64,000 nucleotides of DNA from Microbacterium sp. cx-55 (lineage in GTDB: Bacteria; Actinomycetota; Actinomycetes; Actinomycetales; Microbacteriaceae). Both the position numbers and the translations under genes were made by a program. The notes beneath the pieces are model-generated. The model was not told where the DNA came from. It saw nothing but the letters and a program-made list of their open reading frames with translations, and did not search any database. The stretch lies in the NCBI RefSeq assembly GCF_021117345.1, contig NZ_CP088261.1, positions 3,038,001 to 3,102,000 on the forward strand, written 5' to 3'. The stretch's first letter is position 1, and every line of letters begins with the position of its first letter. Positions 26,318-36,296 of the stretch are shown piece by piece.

Positions 26318-27211
26318 ATGGCGCGTGGATCAGCCGGGCAGTCGGCACTGCAGCGGCACCTGCGGGTGCTCGACGCGTTCGAGGCGCTGCATCCGTTCCT
26401 GACCCTCAGCGAGATCGCGTCCGCCGCGGGCCTGGCGCCCTCGACCGCGCATCGCCTCGTCGCGGAGCTCACCGAGACGGGCCTGCTCGAACGGATGCCG
26501 GACCGCACCTACCGGCTCGGGGTGCGGCTCTGGGAGTACGCGTCACGAACGCCGGGCGCCCTCGGTATCCGCGAGGTCGCCCGGCCGTGGCTCGCCGCCG
26601 CGCACTCCCGCATCCGGCAGCACATCCAGCTCGGTGTCCGCGCGGGCGACGATGTGCTGTTCGTGGAGCGGATGTCGGCTCCGGATGCGGTGGTCAACGC
26701 CACGCTCATCGGCGGCCGCATCCCGCTGCACGCGTCGTCGATCGGACTCGTGCTGCTCGCCCACGCCCCGGCCGGGGTGCTCTCGCACCTGCTCGCGTCG
26801 GGGCCCCGGGCGTACACGCCCCGGACCCTCACGGGAGAGGCGGAGCTCCGCGCGACCCTCGCCCGGATCCGCGCGGAGGGCGTGGCGGTCGCTCCCGGTC
26901 ACATCCATCTCGATTCCCGCGGGATCGCCGTTCCTGTGCACGGCCCGGACGGCTCGGTGTATGCCGCGATGGGCGCGGTGATCCCGAACGACGGCGGGTC
27001 GGACCCGGCCGTGATCGAGACGCTCCGGGTGGCCGCGGCCGGCGTCACCCGCGCACTCCGCGACGCGTACGCCTCGGCCTCCGCGACCGACGACGACGCC
27101 GCCGCACACGGGCTGCGGCCGGATGCGGGCGTGTCGGCGCGGTCGTGGGAGTACATCGCCGCACTCGCCGGCGAGCACGCGCCCGGCACGGCTCGGGCGG
27201 GCGCGCGATGA
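26318..27211 (+). CDS. IclR-family transcriptional regulator
   Basis: 297 residues. N-terminal winged HTH (LQRHLRVLDAFEALHPFLTL, then SEIASAAGLAPSTAHRLVAELTETGLLER) and a C-terminal IclR effector domain (VERMSAPDAVV...HASSIGLVLLAHAP). A GAGGAGGA ribosome site precedes ATG 26318. It follows the copy-2 demethylase by 37 bp and overlaps the next dehydrogenase gene by ATGA, so all three may be one transcript. IclR proteins such as PcaR/PobR control protocatechuate genes (established). The C-terminal about 40 residues are a poorly conserved Ala-rich tail. Confidence 0.87.
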   Translation: MARGSAGQSALQRHLRVLDAFEALHPFLTLSEIASAAGLAPSTAHRLVAELTETGLLERMPDRTYRLGVRLWEYASRTPGALGIREVARPWLAAAHSRIRQHIQLGVRAGDDVLFVERMSAPDAVVNATLIGGRIPLHASSIGLVLLAHAPAGVLSHLLASGPRAYTPRTLTGEAELRATLARIRAEGVAVAPGHIHLDSRGIAVPVHGPDGSVYAAMGAVIPNDGGSDPAVIETLRVAAAGVTRALRDAYASASATDDDAAAHGLRPDAGVSARSWEYIAALAGEHAPGTARAGAR

Positions 27212-27993
27212 CCCGCATCGCCGTCATCGGACTCGGCGAGGCCGGACGCCGGTATGCCACCGGGCTGCGCGCGGCCGGCGCCGTGGTGCGCGGGTACGAC
27301 ACGTCGCCGTCCCGCGTCACCGAGGGCATCGATCGCGCCGCCGACCTCGCCGGCGCGCTTCGCGACGCGGATCTCGCGATCAGCCTCGTGGGCGCGCACG
27401 CGGCGATGAGCGTCGCGGCGGCGGCGCTGCCGCTTCTGGGCCCGGGGGTCGTGTTCGCCGATTTCAACACCGCGTCACCGGAGACGAAGGCCGCCGTCGC
27501 AGCCGCCGGTGTCGACGTCGGCGTCGCCGTCGCGGATGTGGCGGTGCTCGCCCCGGTCACCCGCGCCGGGTCGCGGACGCCCCTGCTCGCGAGTGGCCCG
27601 GGCGCGGCAGAGGTCGGCCGCCTCCTCCGGCCGTTCGGCGTACCGGTCGACACGGTCGCGGGCCCCGCCGGAACCGCCGCCCGGCTGAAACTCGTGCGGA
27701 GCGTGTTCATGAAGGGCCTGGCGACACTGCTCATCGAGACCCTGACGACGGCGGATGCCGCGGGCGCGGAGCCGTGGATGCGGGATCAGCTGACCGCGGA
27801 GTTAGGACCCGACGCCCCCGCACTCGTCGAGCGACTCCTCACCGGCACGTACGCTCACACCGCGCGGCGCGAACAGGAGGTGCGAGACGCCCTCGACCTC
27901 CTCGACTCCCTCGGCACACCCGCCGACATGACCCGCGGCACTCTCGCGTGGTTCGAACGCATCCTCGGCGAACGCGGAGAAGACCGGCTCTGA
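27208..27993 (+). CDS. NAD-binding dehydrogenase of the 6-phosphogluconate/3-hydroxyisobutyrate type (DUF1932-like)
   Basis: 261 residues. N-terminal Rossmann site IGLGEAGRRYATGLRAAG, a central VFADFNTASPETK motif and a helical C-terminal domain with KLVRSVFMKGL, whose Lys is the usual catalytic position. Overall it matches the beta-hydroxyacid dehydrogenase superfamily with a DUF1932-like C-terminus. It overlaps the IclR stop by 4 nt. It presumably oxidises or reduces a hydroxy/keto-acid intermediate of the aromatic route; I cannot name the substrate. Confidence 0.7.
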   Translation: MTRIAVIGLGEAGRRYATGLRAAGAVVRGYDTSPSRVTEGIDRAADLAGALRDADLAISLVGAHAAMSVAAAALPLLGPGVVFADFNTASPETKAAVAAAGVDVGVAVADVAVLAPVTRAGSRTPLLASGPGAAEVGRLLRPFGVPVDTVAGPAGTAARLKLVRSVFMKGLATLLIETLTTADAAGAEPWMRDQLTAELGPDAPALVERLLTGTYAHTARREQEVRDALDLLDSLGTPADMTRGTLAWFERILGERGEDRL

Positions 27994-28049
27994 CCGCGCC
28001 CTGCCCTCACCGCAACATCGCTCGGCGGCCGCGCATCGCCCGGCGGCGC

Positions 28050-29699
28050 TCAGCGCACGATCCGCAGGGTCCCCGTGGGGGTATCGACGGCGCCGACAAC
28101 CGTCCGGAGCGAGGCCTTCATCCGCGGGAGATCCACCTTGCCGTGCGGGCTGCGCTCGAGACTGTCGCGGACGATCACGTTCCGGGGCTTCTTGTAGCCG
28201 GCGAGGAGCGTGTCGAGATGGGCGCGGAGGGCGTCCGCATCGAGAGCGACCGTTCCCTGGACGACGACGACCGCCGTGACCGCCTCGCCGTAGCGGGCGT
28301 CCGGCATACCGAAGACGACCGCATCCGCAATCGCCGGAAAAGCGAGGAGGGCCTCTTCGACCTCGACCGGATAGACCTTCTCGCCGCCCGTGTTGACCAC
28401 GGCGCTCCCCCGCCCGAGCAGGTCGACCGTGCCGTCGCCGTGAGAGACCGCCCAGTCGCCGGGCATGACGTGACGCACCCCGTTGATCACCGGGAAGGCC
28501 TCACGGGTCTTCTCCTCGTCGCGGAAGTAGCCCCTCGGCAACGTGCCACGGAAGGCGAGGACACCCCGACCCCCCTCGAGGTGCTGCACCTCGCGCAGGT
28601 CGTCGTCGAGCACCACGGCCCCCGGCAGCAGGCGCAGCCGCCCGGGAACATCGGCGACGGATGCGGTCGTGTTGACCGCGTACGGTCCGCCCTCGGTCGA
28701 GGCGAGCAGGTCGATGATGACCAGGTCGGCGCGCGCGTGGAACCGGCGCTTCGCCTGCGGGCTGAACCGCATCCCGGAACTGATGAGAGACCCGACCGCG
28801 CCGAACGAACGCTCACCCGAGCGCTCCCACGCCTCGATCAGCGGGAGCGCGATGGCGTCACCGGCCACGACGAGTCGGGTGGCGCCCGCGTCGACCGCGA
28901 ACCGGAACGCCGCATCGGCATCGAGGCGCGGCGAGGGGATCACGAGGATGGTGCCGCCCAGCACGAGGGTGTTCATCGAGGTGAACAGCGCGGTGCCGTG
29001 CATGAACGGGGCGAGCGGGAGGGTACGCGGAGCGGGCGTCGCCGGGTCGGCGGCGACGGCCACGACGTCATCCATCGTCTGCGGGAGCGGAAGCCCGACC
29101 GTGCCGTAGATCGAGTAGAGCTGCACCGAGAGGATGTCTTCGGCGCCCCAGACGACGGCCTTCGGTCGCCCCGTGGTTCCGCCCGTGTAGAGGCGCAGCT
29201 CGGCGCCGGCGGGCGGAGTCACGGGAAGGATTCCGGGCACAGCGATCGCCTCGGACCACGGAACCCCCGCATCCGCATCCGCGGACGGAAGGGCGGGCGG
29301 GTCGTCGTCCACGGTGATCAGGGCGGGGGCGTGCGCCCAGTCCGCCACCGCCTCGCGCACCACGGGCCACAGCGACGTGGGGTACACCAGCACGCGGGCA
29401 CCGGAATCCTCCAGGAGCGCCCGCACCTCGGTCGCGCGATACCGGTAGTTGAGGGTCACCGGCGCGATCGCGCGGGCGAAGCAGGCGAACAGGGTGACGA
29501 GATACTCGGGACGGTTGTAGAGCATCACCGCGACGGCGTCGCCCGGGCCGACGCCCGCCCGGGCAAGGTGCCCCGCGAGCGCGCCGGCATCCGCGGCGAA
29601 GCGCCGATAAGTCATCGTATCGTCCGGGGTGACGATCGCCGGTCGATCGGGGAACGCGCGCGCGATCGCCTGCCATACGTCGCTGTAGTGGCCTCTCAT
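28050..29699 (-). CDS. Acyl-CoA ligase (AMP-forming)
   Basis: 549-residue adenylate-forming enzyme making an acyl- or aroyl-CoA from acid, ATP and CoA. ATP-loop LYTGGTTGRPKAVVW, an ASTEGG motif at A5, hinge GRGSAVVNTGGEKVYPVEVE and the C-terminal catalytic Lys in SPHGKVDLPRMK are intact. The hinge lacks the usual Asp after GR, as in FadD3-like ligases. ATG 29699 follows GAGGGAG. It is grouped with a downstream-acting SDR and a MaoC hydratase on the same strand, forming a mini beta-oxidation module. Possible substrates are phenylpropanoid acids or ring-fission acids (inference). Confidence 0.87.
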   Translation of the reverse strand: MRGHYSDVWQAIARAFPDRPAIVTPDDTMTYRRFAADAGALAGHLARAGVGPGDAVAVMLYNRPEYLVTLFACFARAIAPVTLNYRYRATEVRALLEDSGARVLVYPTSLWPVVREAVADWAHAPALITVDDDPPALPSADADAGVPWSEAIAVPGILPVTPPAGAELRLYTGGTTGRPKAVVWGAEDILSVQLYSIYGTVGLPLPQTMDDVVAVAADPATPAPRTLPLAPFMHGTALFTSMNTLVLGGTILVIPSPRLDADAAFRFAVDAGATRLVVAGDAIALPLIEAWERSGERSFGAVGSLISSGMRFSPQAKRRFHARADLVIIDLLASTEGGPYAVNTTASVADVPGRLRLLPGAVVLDDDLREVQHLEGGRGVLAFRGTLPRGYFRDEEKTREAFPVINGVRHVMPGDWAVSHGDGTVDLLGRGSAVVNTGGEKVYPVEVEEALLAFPAIADAVVFGMPDARYGEAVTAVVVVQGTVALDADALRAHLDTLLAGYKKPRNVIVRDSLERSPHGKVDLPRMKASLRTVVGAVDTPTGTLRIVR

Positions 29700-29742
29700 C
29701 CGAACTCCCTCGTTCGCCTCGGCACGATCGATCCCTGTGCGC

Positions 29743-30648
29743 TCAGTCGAGCGTGGGCGGGCCGGATCGCTGCGCGAGCGGCGCGAATCGATCGCGCCAG
29801 ACGCCATCGATCTCCTCCGCCGACCATCCGCCGTCGCGGTCGGCGGTCTCGAGCACCGCCGGGTGCGCGTACAGCGCGAGCCGGTCTCCGCCGATGCCGA
29901 TCGCCTGCCCCGTCACGGCCGCCGAGTGCTCCGACGCCAGCCACACGATGAGGGCCGCGACATCCTCCGGGGTGCCGAGCGCGTGGTCGCGCCGGTACTC
30001 GGTGGGGATGCCCTTCCCGGCCACGAAGTCCTCGTACACCTGCGTGTAGGCGGGGATCGTCGCGGTCATCGGGCTGAGCGCGGTCGGGATGACCGCGTTG
30101 GCGGTGATCCCCGCGCGCGCGAGCTCGAGCGACCAGGTGCGGGCCATCGCGACCAGTCCCGCCTTCGCCGCCGCGTAGTTCGTCTGGCCGAAACTGCCGA
30201 ACTGCCCCGCGGGCGAACCGATCAGGATGATGCGACCGCCCTCGCCCCGCTCGCGCATCGCGACCGCGGCCGCGCGCCCGCAGGTGAATGACCCCCGCAG
30301 GTGCGTGCTGATCACGGCGTCGAAGTCGTCATCCGACATCTTCCACAGCACGCGGTCCCGCAGCACACCCGCGTTGGCCACGAGCACGTCGAGGCGCCCG
30401 AACGACGAGAGCGCCGCCGCCGCCAGCTCGTCGGCGGCCGCGCTCGTGCCCACGGCCGCGACGACGGCGACCGCCGACCCGCCCGCATCCGTGATGTCAG
30501 ATACCGTCTGGGCCGCGCTCTGCGCATCGACGTCGTTCACGACCACCGCCGCCCCGGCGTCGGCGAGCGCGAGCGCGTACGCGCGCCCGAGACTGCGCCC
30601 GGCGCCGGTGACGATCACCACCCGCCCGTCCAGCCGCACCGCGCTCAT
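29743..30648 (-). CDS. Short-chain dehydrogenase/reductase (hydroxyacyl-CoA dehydrogenase-like)
   Basis: 301 residues. Rossmann TGAGRSLGRAYAL at about 15-27, NAG at the strand-4 position, catalytic Ser of LIGSPAGQFG and YAAAK (Tyr-x-x-x-Lys). This layout resembles multifunctional-enzyme-2-type 3-hydroxyacyl-CoA dehydrogenases, which pair with MaoC hydratases. ATG 30648 overlaps the MaoC stop by ATGA and it lies 43 nt before the CoA-ligase gene. Probably oxidises the hydroxyacyl-CoA formed by the MaoC enzyme. NAD is the likely cofactor given the Asp after strand 2 (VVNDVD). Confidence 0.83.
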   Translation of the reverse strand: MSAVRLDGRVVIVTGAGRSLGRAYALALADAGAAVVVNDVDAQSAAQTVSDITDAGGSAVAVVAAVGTSAAADELAAAALSSFGRLDVLVANAGVLRDRVLWKMSDDDFDAVISTHLRGSFTCGRAAAVAMRERGEGGRIILIGSPAGQFGSFGQTNYAAAKAGLVAMARTWSLELARAGITANAVIPTALSPMTATIPAYTQVYEDFVAGKGIPTEYRRDHALGTPEDVAALIVWLASEHSAAVTGQAIGIGGDRLALYAHPAVLETADRDGGWSAEEIDGVWRDRFAPLAQRSGPPTLD

Positions 30649-31109
30649 CGGTAGTACCTCAGCACGAGCTCGGCCACGCACGCGGGTTTCGGCGCACCCT
30701 CGATCTCGAACGTGACCGGCACCTCGATCTGCACGCCGCCCGGAACCTCCGACGCCGTGCGCACCTCGCCGACGACGCGGATCCGAGATCCGACCGGCAC
30801 GGGCGCCGGGAAGCGCACGCGGTTGAGTCCGTAGTTGATGCCCATCCCCGCGTCGGGCACGTCGAAGACCTCGGCCATCAGCGGTACGACGAGGCTGAGC
30901 GTCAGCAGCCCGTGCGCGATGCGCGTGCCGAACGGGGTGCTCGCGGCGTACGCGGCGTCGAGGTGGATGGGGTTGTGATCGCCGGTGACGCGCGCGAACA
31001 AGTCGACCTCGTCCTGCGTGATCTCCCGCCACGAGGAGGGACCGAACGAGGCGCCCGCGGCGTTCGCGAGCTCGGCGACATCGAGCGAGAGTCGTGCGGC
31101 ATCCGTCAT
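30645..31109 (-). CDS. MaoC-like (R)-specific enoyl-CoA hydratase
   Basis: 154-residue hot-dog-fold hydratase. The hydratase-2 motif is present: Asp and His in TGDHNPIHLDAAYA followed by FGTRIAHGLL. First gene of the MaoC-SDR-ligase operon. ATG 31109 was preferred to 31127 because AAAGGACGG precedes it. Its promoter region faces the divergent MarR gene and contains a perfect 9+3+9 palindrome (31145-31165). It probably hydrates an unsaturated acyl-CoA before the SDR step. Confidence 0.87.
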   Translation of the reverse strand: MTDAARLSLDVAELANAAGASFGPSSWREITQDEVDLFARVTGDHNPIHLDAAYAASTPFGTRIAHGLLTLSLVVPLMAEVFDVPDAGMGINYGLNRVRFPAPVPVGSRIRVVGEVRTASEVPGGVQIEVPVTFEIEGAPKPACVAELVLRYYR

Positions 31110-31144
31110 CGGGACCGTCCTTTGCATCGTTGCACGGGAAGCGT

Positions 31145-31165
31145 TATTTCAGGTTGCCTGAAATA
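31145..31165. promoter_or_regulatory. MarR-type operator between maoC and marR
   Basis: Perfect inverted repeat TATTTCAGG-TTG-CCTGAAATA in the 146-bp gap between the divergent MaoC operon and the MarR gene. Its AT-rich sequence stands out in the GC-rich surroundings. Location and symmetry fit autoregulation by the MarR protein encoded at 31256, with release by the module's acid or CoA ester. Confidence 0.7.
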
Positions 31166-31255
31166 CTAGGACGAGACCTCCGGGTCGTCAACACGCGGCG
31201 ACGATCGCCGGAGAACAGCCGTGCGCTAGCGTGAGCGCCGCGGAGGAGAAGCCGG

Positions 31256-31693
31256 ATGACCCCACAGCGACGCAGCCTCGTCTACCAGATCAAGCAGCTC
31301 GAGCTGGCGCTGCGCCCGCGGTTCCACGCGGCGTGCGCGGCCGCCGGCATGACCGCCGCGCAGTACACCGCGCTGACCGTGCTCGAACGCCGCCCCGGTA
31401 TCAGCGGCTCGGAGCTCGCCCGCCGCTCGTTCGTGCGCCCGCAGACCATGGCGGGGATCATCGATCCGCTGGTCGACGGGGGTCTCGTCAGCCGCGATCC
31501 CGGCCCGGGCCGTCAGATCCTCCTCCGACTCACGGATGCGGGCACGACGACCCTCGCGCGGCTCGACCCGCAGGTCGCCGGCGTCGAAGAACTGATGCTC
31601 GCGGACTTCGACGAGGAGGAGCGCGAAGTGTTCGCCACGCTCCTCCGACGCGCGCGGCGGTCGCTCGACGAGCAGGGCCACCGTCCCGCGTGA
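31256..31693 (+). CDS. MarR-family transcriptional regulator
   Basis: 145 residues. Central winged HTH (GISGSELARRSFVRPQTMAG, wing DPGPGRQILLRLTDAG) flanked by dimerisation helices at both ends, typical MarR length and layout. Strong GGAGGAGAA ribosome site. Divergent from the MaoC-SDR-CoA-ligase operon and next to a clean palindrome at 31145, so it is most likely its ligand-released repressor. Confidence 0.9.
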   Translation: MTPQRRSLVYQIKQLELALRPRFHAACAAAGMTAAQYTALTVLERRPGISGSELARRSFVRPQTMAGIIDPLVDGGLVSRDPGPGRQILLRLTDAGTTTLARLDPQVAGVEELMLADFDEEEREVFATLLRRARRSLDEQGHRPA

Positions 31694-31722
31694 GCCGCCG
31701 CGCGCCCGACGACGTGGGTCGC

Positions 31723-31799
31723 CGAGATGAGGATGATCGCGCGAGCGGAGGATGTCGCGCCCGCATTCGCCCTCGCGCGGACGGATCATCCTCCGCTCG
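31723..31799. repeat. Long palindromic intergenic element (type E)
   Basis: Perfect arms GAGGATGATC (31729-31738) and GATCATCCTC (31784-31793), extended outward by CGAG/CTCG, occupy the gap between the convergent MarR and copy-3 demethylase genes. A second GAGGATG begins exactly 19 nt after the first (31729 and 31748), the same internal spacing seen in the 73-bp GAGAC elements. Probably a bidirectional stem terminator or a REP-like element. Confidence 0.55.
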
Positions 31800-31851
31800 A
31801 CAGAACCTCGCGCGCGCACCGACGCTGCCCAGGCGCTGCGGGTGAGCGGCG

Positions 31852-33213
31852 TCAACTCTTGCGATAGTTCTCCCGCGCGAACCGCGAGTACGGAGCGGGC
31901 TGCACGGTCGCGCGGATTTCGACCTGCCGGTGCGGCTCGACCGCGGGCTTGGCCGTGTGGGGCTGCTCACCCCAGGTGACGACGACCCGCGTGCCCGACT
32001 CGGCGTACTCCGGCGCCACACTCGCGAGCGACACGAAGACCTGCTCACCCGTGATGTACCCCACGTCGTGCGAGATGCCCGCATCCGCCCCGTCCTCCGC
32101 CGACACGCGATCGACCTGATAGAGCCCGTACCGCGCCTTCGGGAAGTCGATGTACTTCGCCGGCACACCCTCCTCGTACAGCGATCGTTGCGCGGCCGCC
32201 ACGTCTTCCGGCTCCCAGACCAGCGTGACCTTCACCCGCTGCGGCGACGCCGCGTGCCGCTCGAGCGCCGCCCGCCCGATGAAGTCGTGGTCGAAGGCGA
32301 CGCTGCGCCCGTACCCGAGGTCGTACGGGGTCAGGTAGTAGTCCTCGATGTCATCCGACACGAAGCTCCCAGCCAGCGAACCGAGCCGCGCCGCCGGCAA
32401 CCAGGCCAGATACTCGGCCGAGCGCTCGCCCGTGAAAATCGCCGGCAGGGGCGACGGCACCCATGCCGACTCGAGGTTCGCCGACGAGTACGCCTTCGCC
32501 CCGACCCGCACGAGACCGAACTCCTCGCCCGCAGAGACGATCGCGTCACGGATGCGGTCGCCATCCGCCCACGGACCGAACAGCTCGAACCCCGGCTGAC
32601 CCGCCATCCCGTGCCGGAGAGAGCGCACGGTGGCGCCCGCGATGTCGAACGTCGCCATCCCGAAGAACTTCGTCGCCGGCACCGGTCCGCCGATGAGCTT
32701 CTCCACGAGCGCCAGGGCGTGCGGGCCCTGCACCTCGTACCGGTAGAGGGTCGGCGGGGTGCCGGGCTCGCGCATCAGTGTGTTCGCATCGCGCTCGAAG
32801 GTGACGTCGTAGTCGCCCGTCTCGCCGATGAACTGCACCCAGTCGAGCACCATGTACCAGCCCACGAGGTCGTACACCTCGTCGTCGAGATGGAACAGGA
32901 TGGCGTCGCCGATCAGGTACCCCTCGTGGTTCACGGCCACGAACTGCTTCGCGGCATCGACCGGAAAGGTCGCGAAACTGTTCACGCCCGTCTCGCTGAG
33001 CAGGCGAGCCGCATCCGGGCCGGAGATGAACAGGTCGGTCATGTGGTGCGACTGGTCGAGCAGGGCGACGCTCTCGCGCCACGCCCGCTGCTCGCTCCGC
33101 CAGTTGCTGAACTCCGGCGTGACGGGGAAGATCGTCGGCCTCGCCTGCGCGTTCCGCAGCAGGTCGACGGGGTTTCCGATGCGGGCGATCGCGGCGGCGG
33201 CGGATTCGGTCAT
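31852..33213 (-). CDS. THF-dependent aromatic O-demethylase, LigM/DesA superfamily (copy 3)
   Basis: 453 residues, same clade as the copy at 24916: VDLLRNAQARPTIFPVTPEF, LLDQSHHM at about 52-59, YRYEVQGPHA, RHGMAGQPGFELFGPW, SAWVPSPLPAIF and DYYLTPYDLG. Transfers an aryl methyl to THF; substrate probably a methoxybenzoate different from that of the 16196/34617 type. GAAGGAG precedes ATG 33213. It is divergent from a LysR regulator, and a classical LysR box lies in the shared gap. Unlike copy 1 it is a single-gene unit. Confidence 0.82.
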   Translation of the reverse strand: MTESAAAAIARIGNPVDLLRNAQARPTIFPVTPEFSNWRSEQRAWRESVALLDQSHHMTDLFISGPDAARLLSETGVNSFATFPVDAAKQFVAVNHEGYLIGDAILFHLDDEVYDLVGWYMVLDWVQFIGETGDYDVTFERDANTLMREPGTPPTLYRYEVQGPHALALVEKLIGGPVPATKFFGMATFDIAGATVRSLRHGMAGQPGFELFGPWADGDRIRDAIVSAGEEFGLVRVGAKAYSSANLESAWVPSPLPAIFTGERSAEYLAWLPAARLGSLAGSFVSDDIEDYYLTPYDLGYGRSVAFDHDFIGRAALERHAASPQRVKVTLVWEPEDVAAAQRSLYEEGVPAKYIDFPKARYGLYQVDRVSAEDGADAGISHDVGYITGEQVFVSLASVAPEYAESGTRVVVTWGEQPHTAKPAVEPHRQVEIRATVQPAPYSRFARENYRKS

Positions 33214-33280
33214 GGTGAACTCCTTCGTTCCAGAACGAGAGCAACTCTAGGAAGTCAGGCTCATCCGCAGGGCGGGCGTG

Positions 33281-33297
33281 CATAAGCTGTGCTTATG
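33281..33297. promoter_or_regulatory. LysR box between demethylase copy 3 and lysR
   Basis: Perfect interrupted palindrome CATAAGC-TGT-GCTTATG in the 149-bp divergent gap. It contains the T-N11-A core diagnostic of LysR-type regulator sites. It probably serves both autoregulation of the lysR gene and activation of the divergent demethylase gene. Confidence 0.7.
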
Positions 33298-33362
33298 GAC
33301 CGGCAAGGATGCCTGAGGGGCCGCTCGAGCTTCGGCGTGCGGCACGCAGCGGAATCGCGCCC

Positions 33363-34292
33363 GTGGACCTGAACCTCATCCGCGCGTTCGTCGCGATCGC
33401 CGAGACCCGCAGTCTCACCTCCGCTGCCGGGCGGCTGTATGTGACGCAGCCCGCGGTCAGCCAGGCGCTCGGGCGCCTCCGCCGCGAACTCGACGACCCG
33501 CTGTTCCACCGCGTCGGGCGCGCGATGGTCCCCACACCCCTCGCCGACAGCGTCTACCCCGGCTTCCGCGAGGCCGTAGCTGCGGTCGATCGCACCCTCG
33601 ACGGCGTGCGCCGGTTCGACCCGGCGGACTCGACGCGCACCTTCCGGATCGCGCTGTCCGAGCTCGGCGAGATCGGCTGGTTCCCCGCCATCGTCCGGGC
33701 CGTCCGGCGACGCGCGCCCGAGATGCGGATCGAGGTCGTCCCGATGGACGTGCAGGCGCTTCCCGAGTGGCTGGGGCGCGGCACGGTCGATCTGGCTGCC
33801 ACCCCGTCGCCCGTGCCGGGGCGGTTCGAGAAGGTGATTCTGAAGACCCAGGGGTACGGCGTCGTGATGTCGTCGCGGCATCCGCTATCCCACAGCCCGC
33901 TCGACCTCGAGGCGTACGCGACGGCCGGCCACATCGTCGTCGCGAGCGACTCGGGTGCACCCGCCGTGGAGCACGCGTTGCGTCTGGCCGGAGTCACGAT
34001 CGAGCCGCGCATCGCCGCGCACCACTTCGCGGCGCTGCCGCCGCTGCTCGCCGCGAGTCACGACCTGATCGCGACGATGCCCGACACGATCGCCGAGGGG
34101 TGGGCGCAGACGTGGCCGCTGGTGGTGCGACCCCTGCCCTTCGAGATGGCGCCGCTCGATGTCAGCCTCTACCGCCGCTCCACGACGGCGCACACAGCCG
34201 CGCTCGACTGGCTGTTCGAGACGGTGGCGCGCGCCATCCGCGGGTCGTCGGGACGGTTCCAGGTGATCCACGGCGACGCCGCGGACGGCTGA
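33363..34292 (+). CDS. LysR-family transcriptional regulator
   Basis: 309 residues from GTG 33363. VDLNLIRAFVAIAETRSLTS begins the standard LysR HTH, which continues through AAGRLYVTQPAVSQALGRLR; a periplasmic-binding-like effector domain follows. An ATG at 33309 lies in frame but has no properly spaced ribosome site and adds a non-family extension. Regulators of this type near methoxy-aromatic genes respond to aromatic acids. It is divergent from the copy-3 demethylase with a LysR box between them, making that gene its evident target. Confidence 0.87.
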   Translation: MDLNLIRAFVAIAETRSLTSAAGRLYVTQPAVSQALGRLRRELDDPLFHRVGRAMVPTPLADSVYPGFREAVAAVDRTLDGVRRFDPADSTRTFRIALSELGEIGWFPAIVRAVRRRAPEMRIEVVPMDVQALPEWLGRGTVDLAATPSPVPGRFEKVILKTQGYGVVMSSRHPLSHSPLDLEAYATAGHIVVASDSGAPAVEHALRLAGVTIEPRIAAHHFAALPPLLAASHDLIATMPDTIAEGWAQTWPLVVRPLPFEMAPLDVSLYRRSTTAHTAALDWLFETVARAIRGSSGRFQVIHGDAADG

Positions 34293-34301
34293 CGCTCACC
34301 G

Positions 34302-34374
34302 GTCGTCGGATCGAACGCGCTCAGCCCGCCTCATCCGCCACATCCGTAGACATCCGCCCCAGCGGTCCGACAAC
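34302..34374. repeat. 73-bp inverted-repeat element, type D copy 1
   Basis: GTCGTCGGA (34302-34310) pairs with TCCGACAAC (34366-34374) around a 55-nt interior containing three CATCCG boxes (34332, 34341, 34351; outer two 19 nt apart). Same end sequence, same 73-bp span and same 19-nt box spacing as the element at 47804-47880. It lies at the 3' ends of the convergent lysR and copy-4 demethylase genes. The whole 34293-34616 gap holds only this and the hairpin at 34448. Confidence 0.6.
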
Positions 34375-34447
34375 TCATGGCCCACTCGCCCGTCCACGCC
34401 GCGCGAACGCGTCAGCGAGTCGCCGCACACCGCGGCGCGGCCGCCCG

Positions 34448-34527
34448 GCGTGCACAACGCAGGAGATCCGCTGCGCCCGCGCGCTGCGCGGCCGCATCCG
34501 GGTCGGTTCCTCCTGAGTTGTGCACGC
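34448..34527. repeat. Long inverted repeat downstream of demethylase copy 4
   Basis: Arms centred on GTGCACAAC (34450-34458) and GTTGTGCAC (34517-34525), continued inward by CAGGAG/CTCCTG with one mismatch, enclose a GC-rich 44-nt loop. It lies 90 bp beyond the copy-4 stop on the minus strand and is likely part of a terminator region. No coding potential is evident in this gap. Confidence 0.5.
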
Positions 34528-34616
34528 AGCGGTGCGGCAGCGAGCGACTGCTCGCGCCGAGCCCAACCGCCGTGCCGCGGCAACCGCGGGCGCCGCGGGC
34601 GCCTTGGCGCCGCGAG

Positions 34617-36185
<1,569 letters not shown>

Positions 36186-36296
36186 TCACCGCCGAAACGC
36201 GGCGAACAACGTCGTCGACGGGCCCACCCGACGATTGCACGGGCCGCCTCGACACCGGCCCGACCCCTCACCGGTCGACGACGAACTGGAGCGAAC

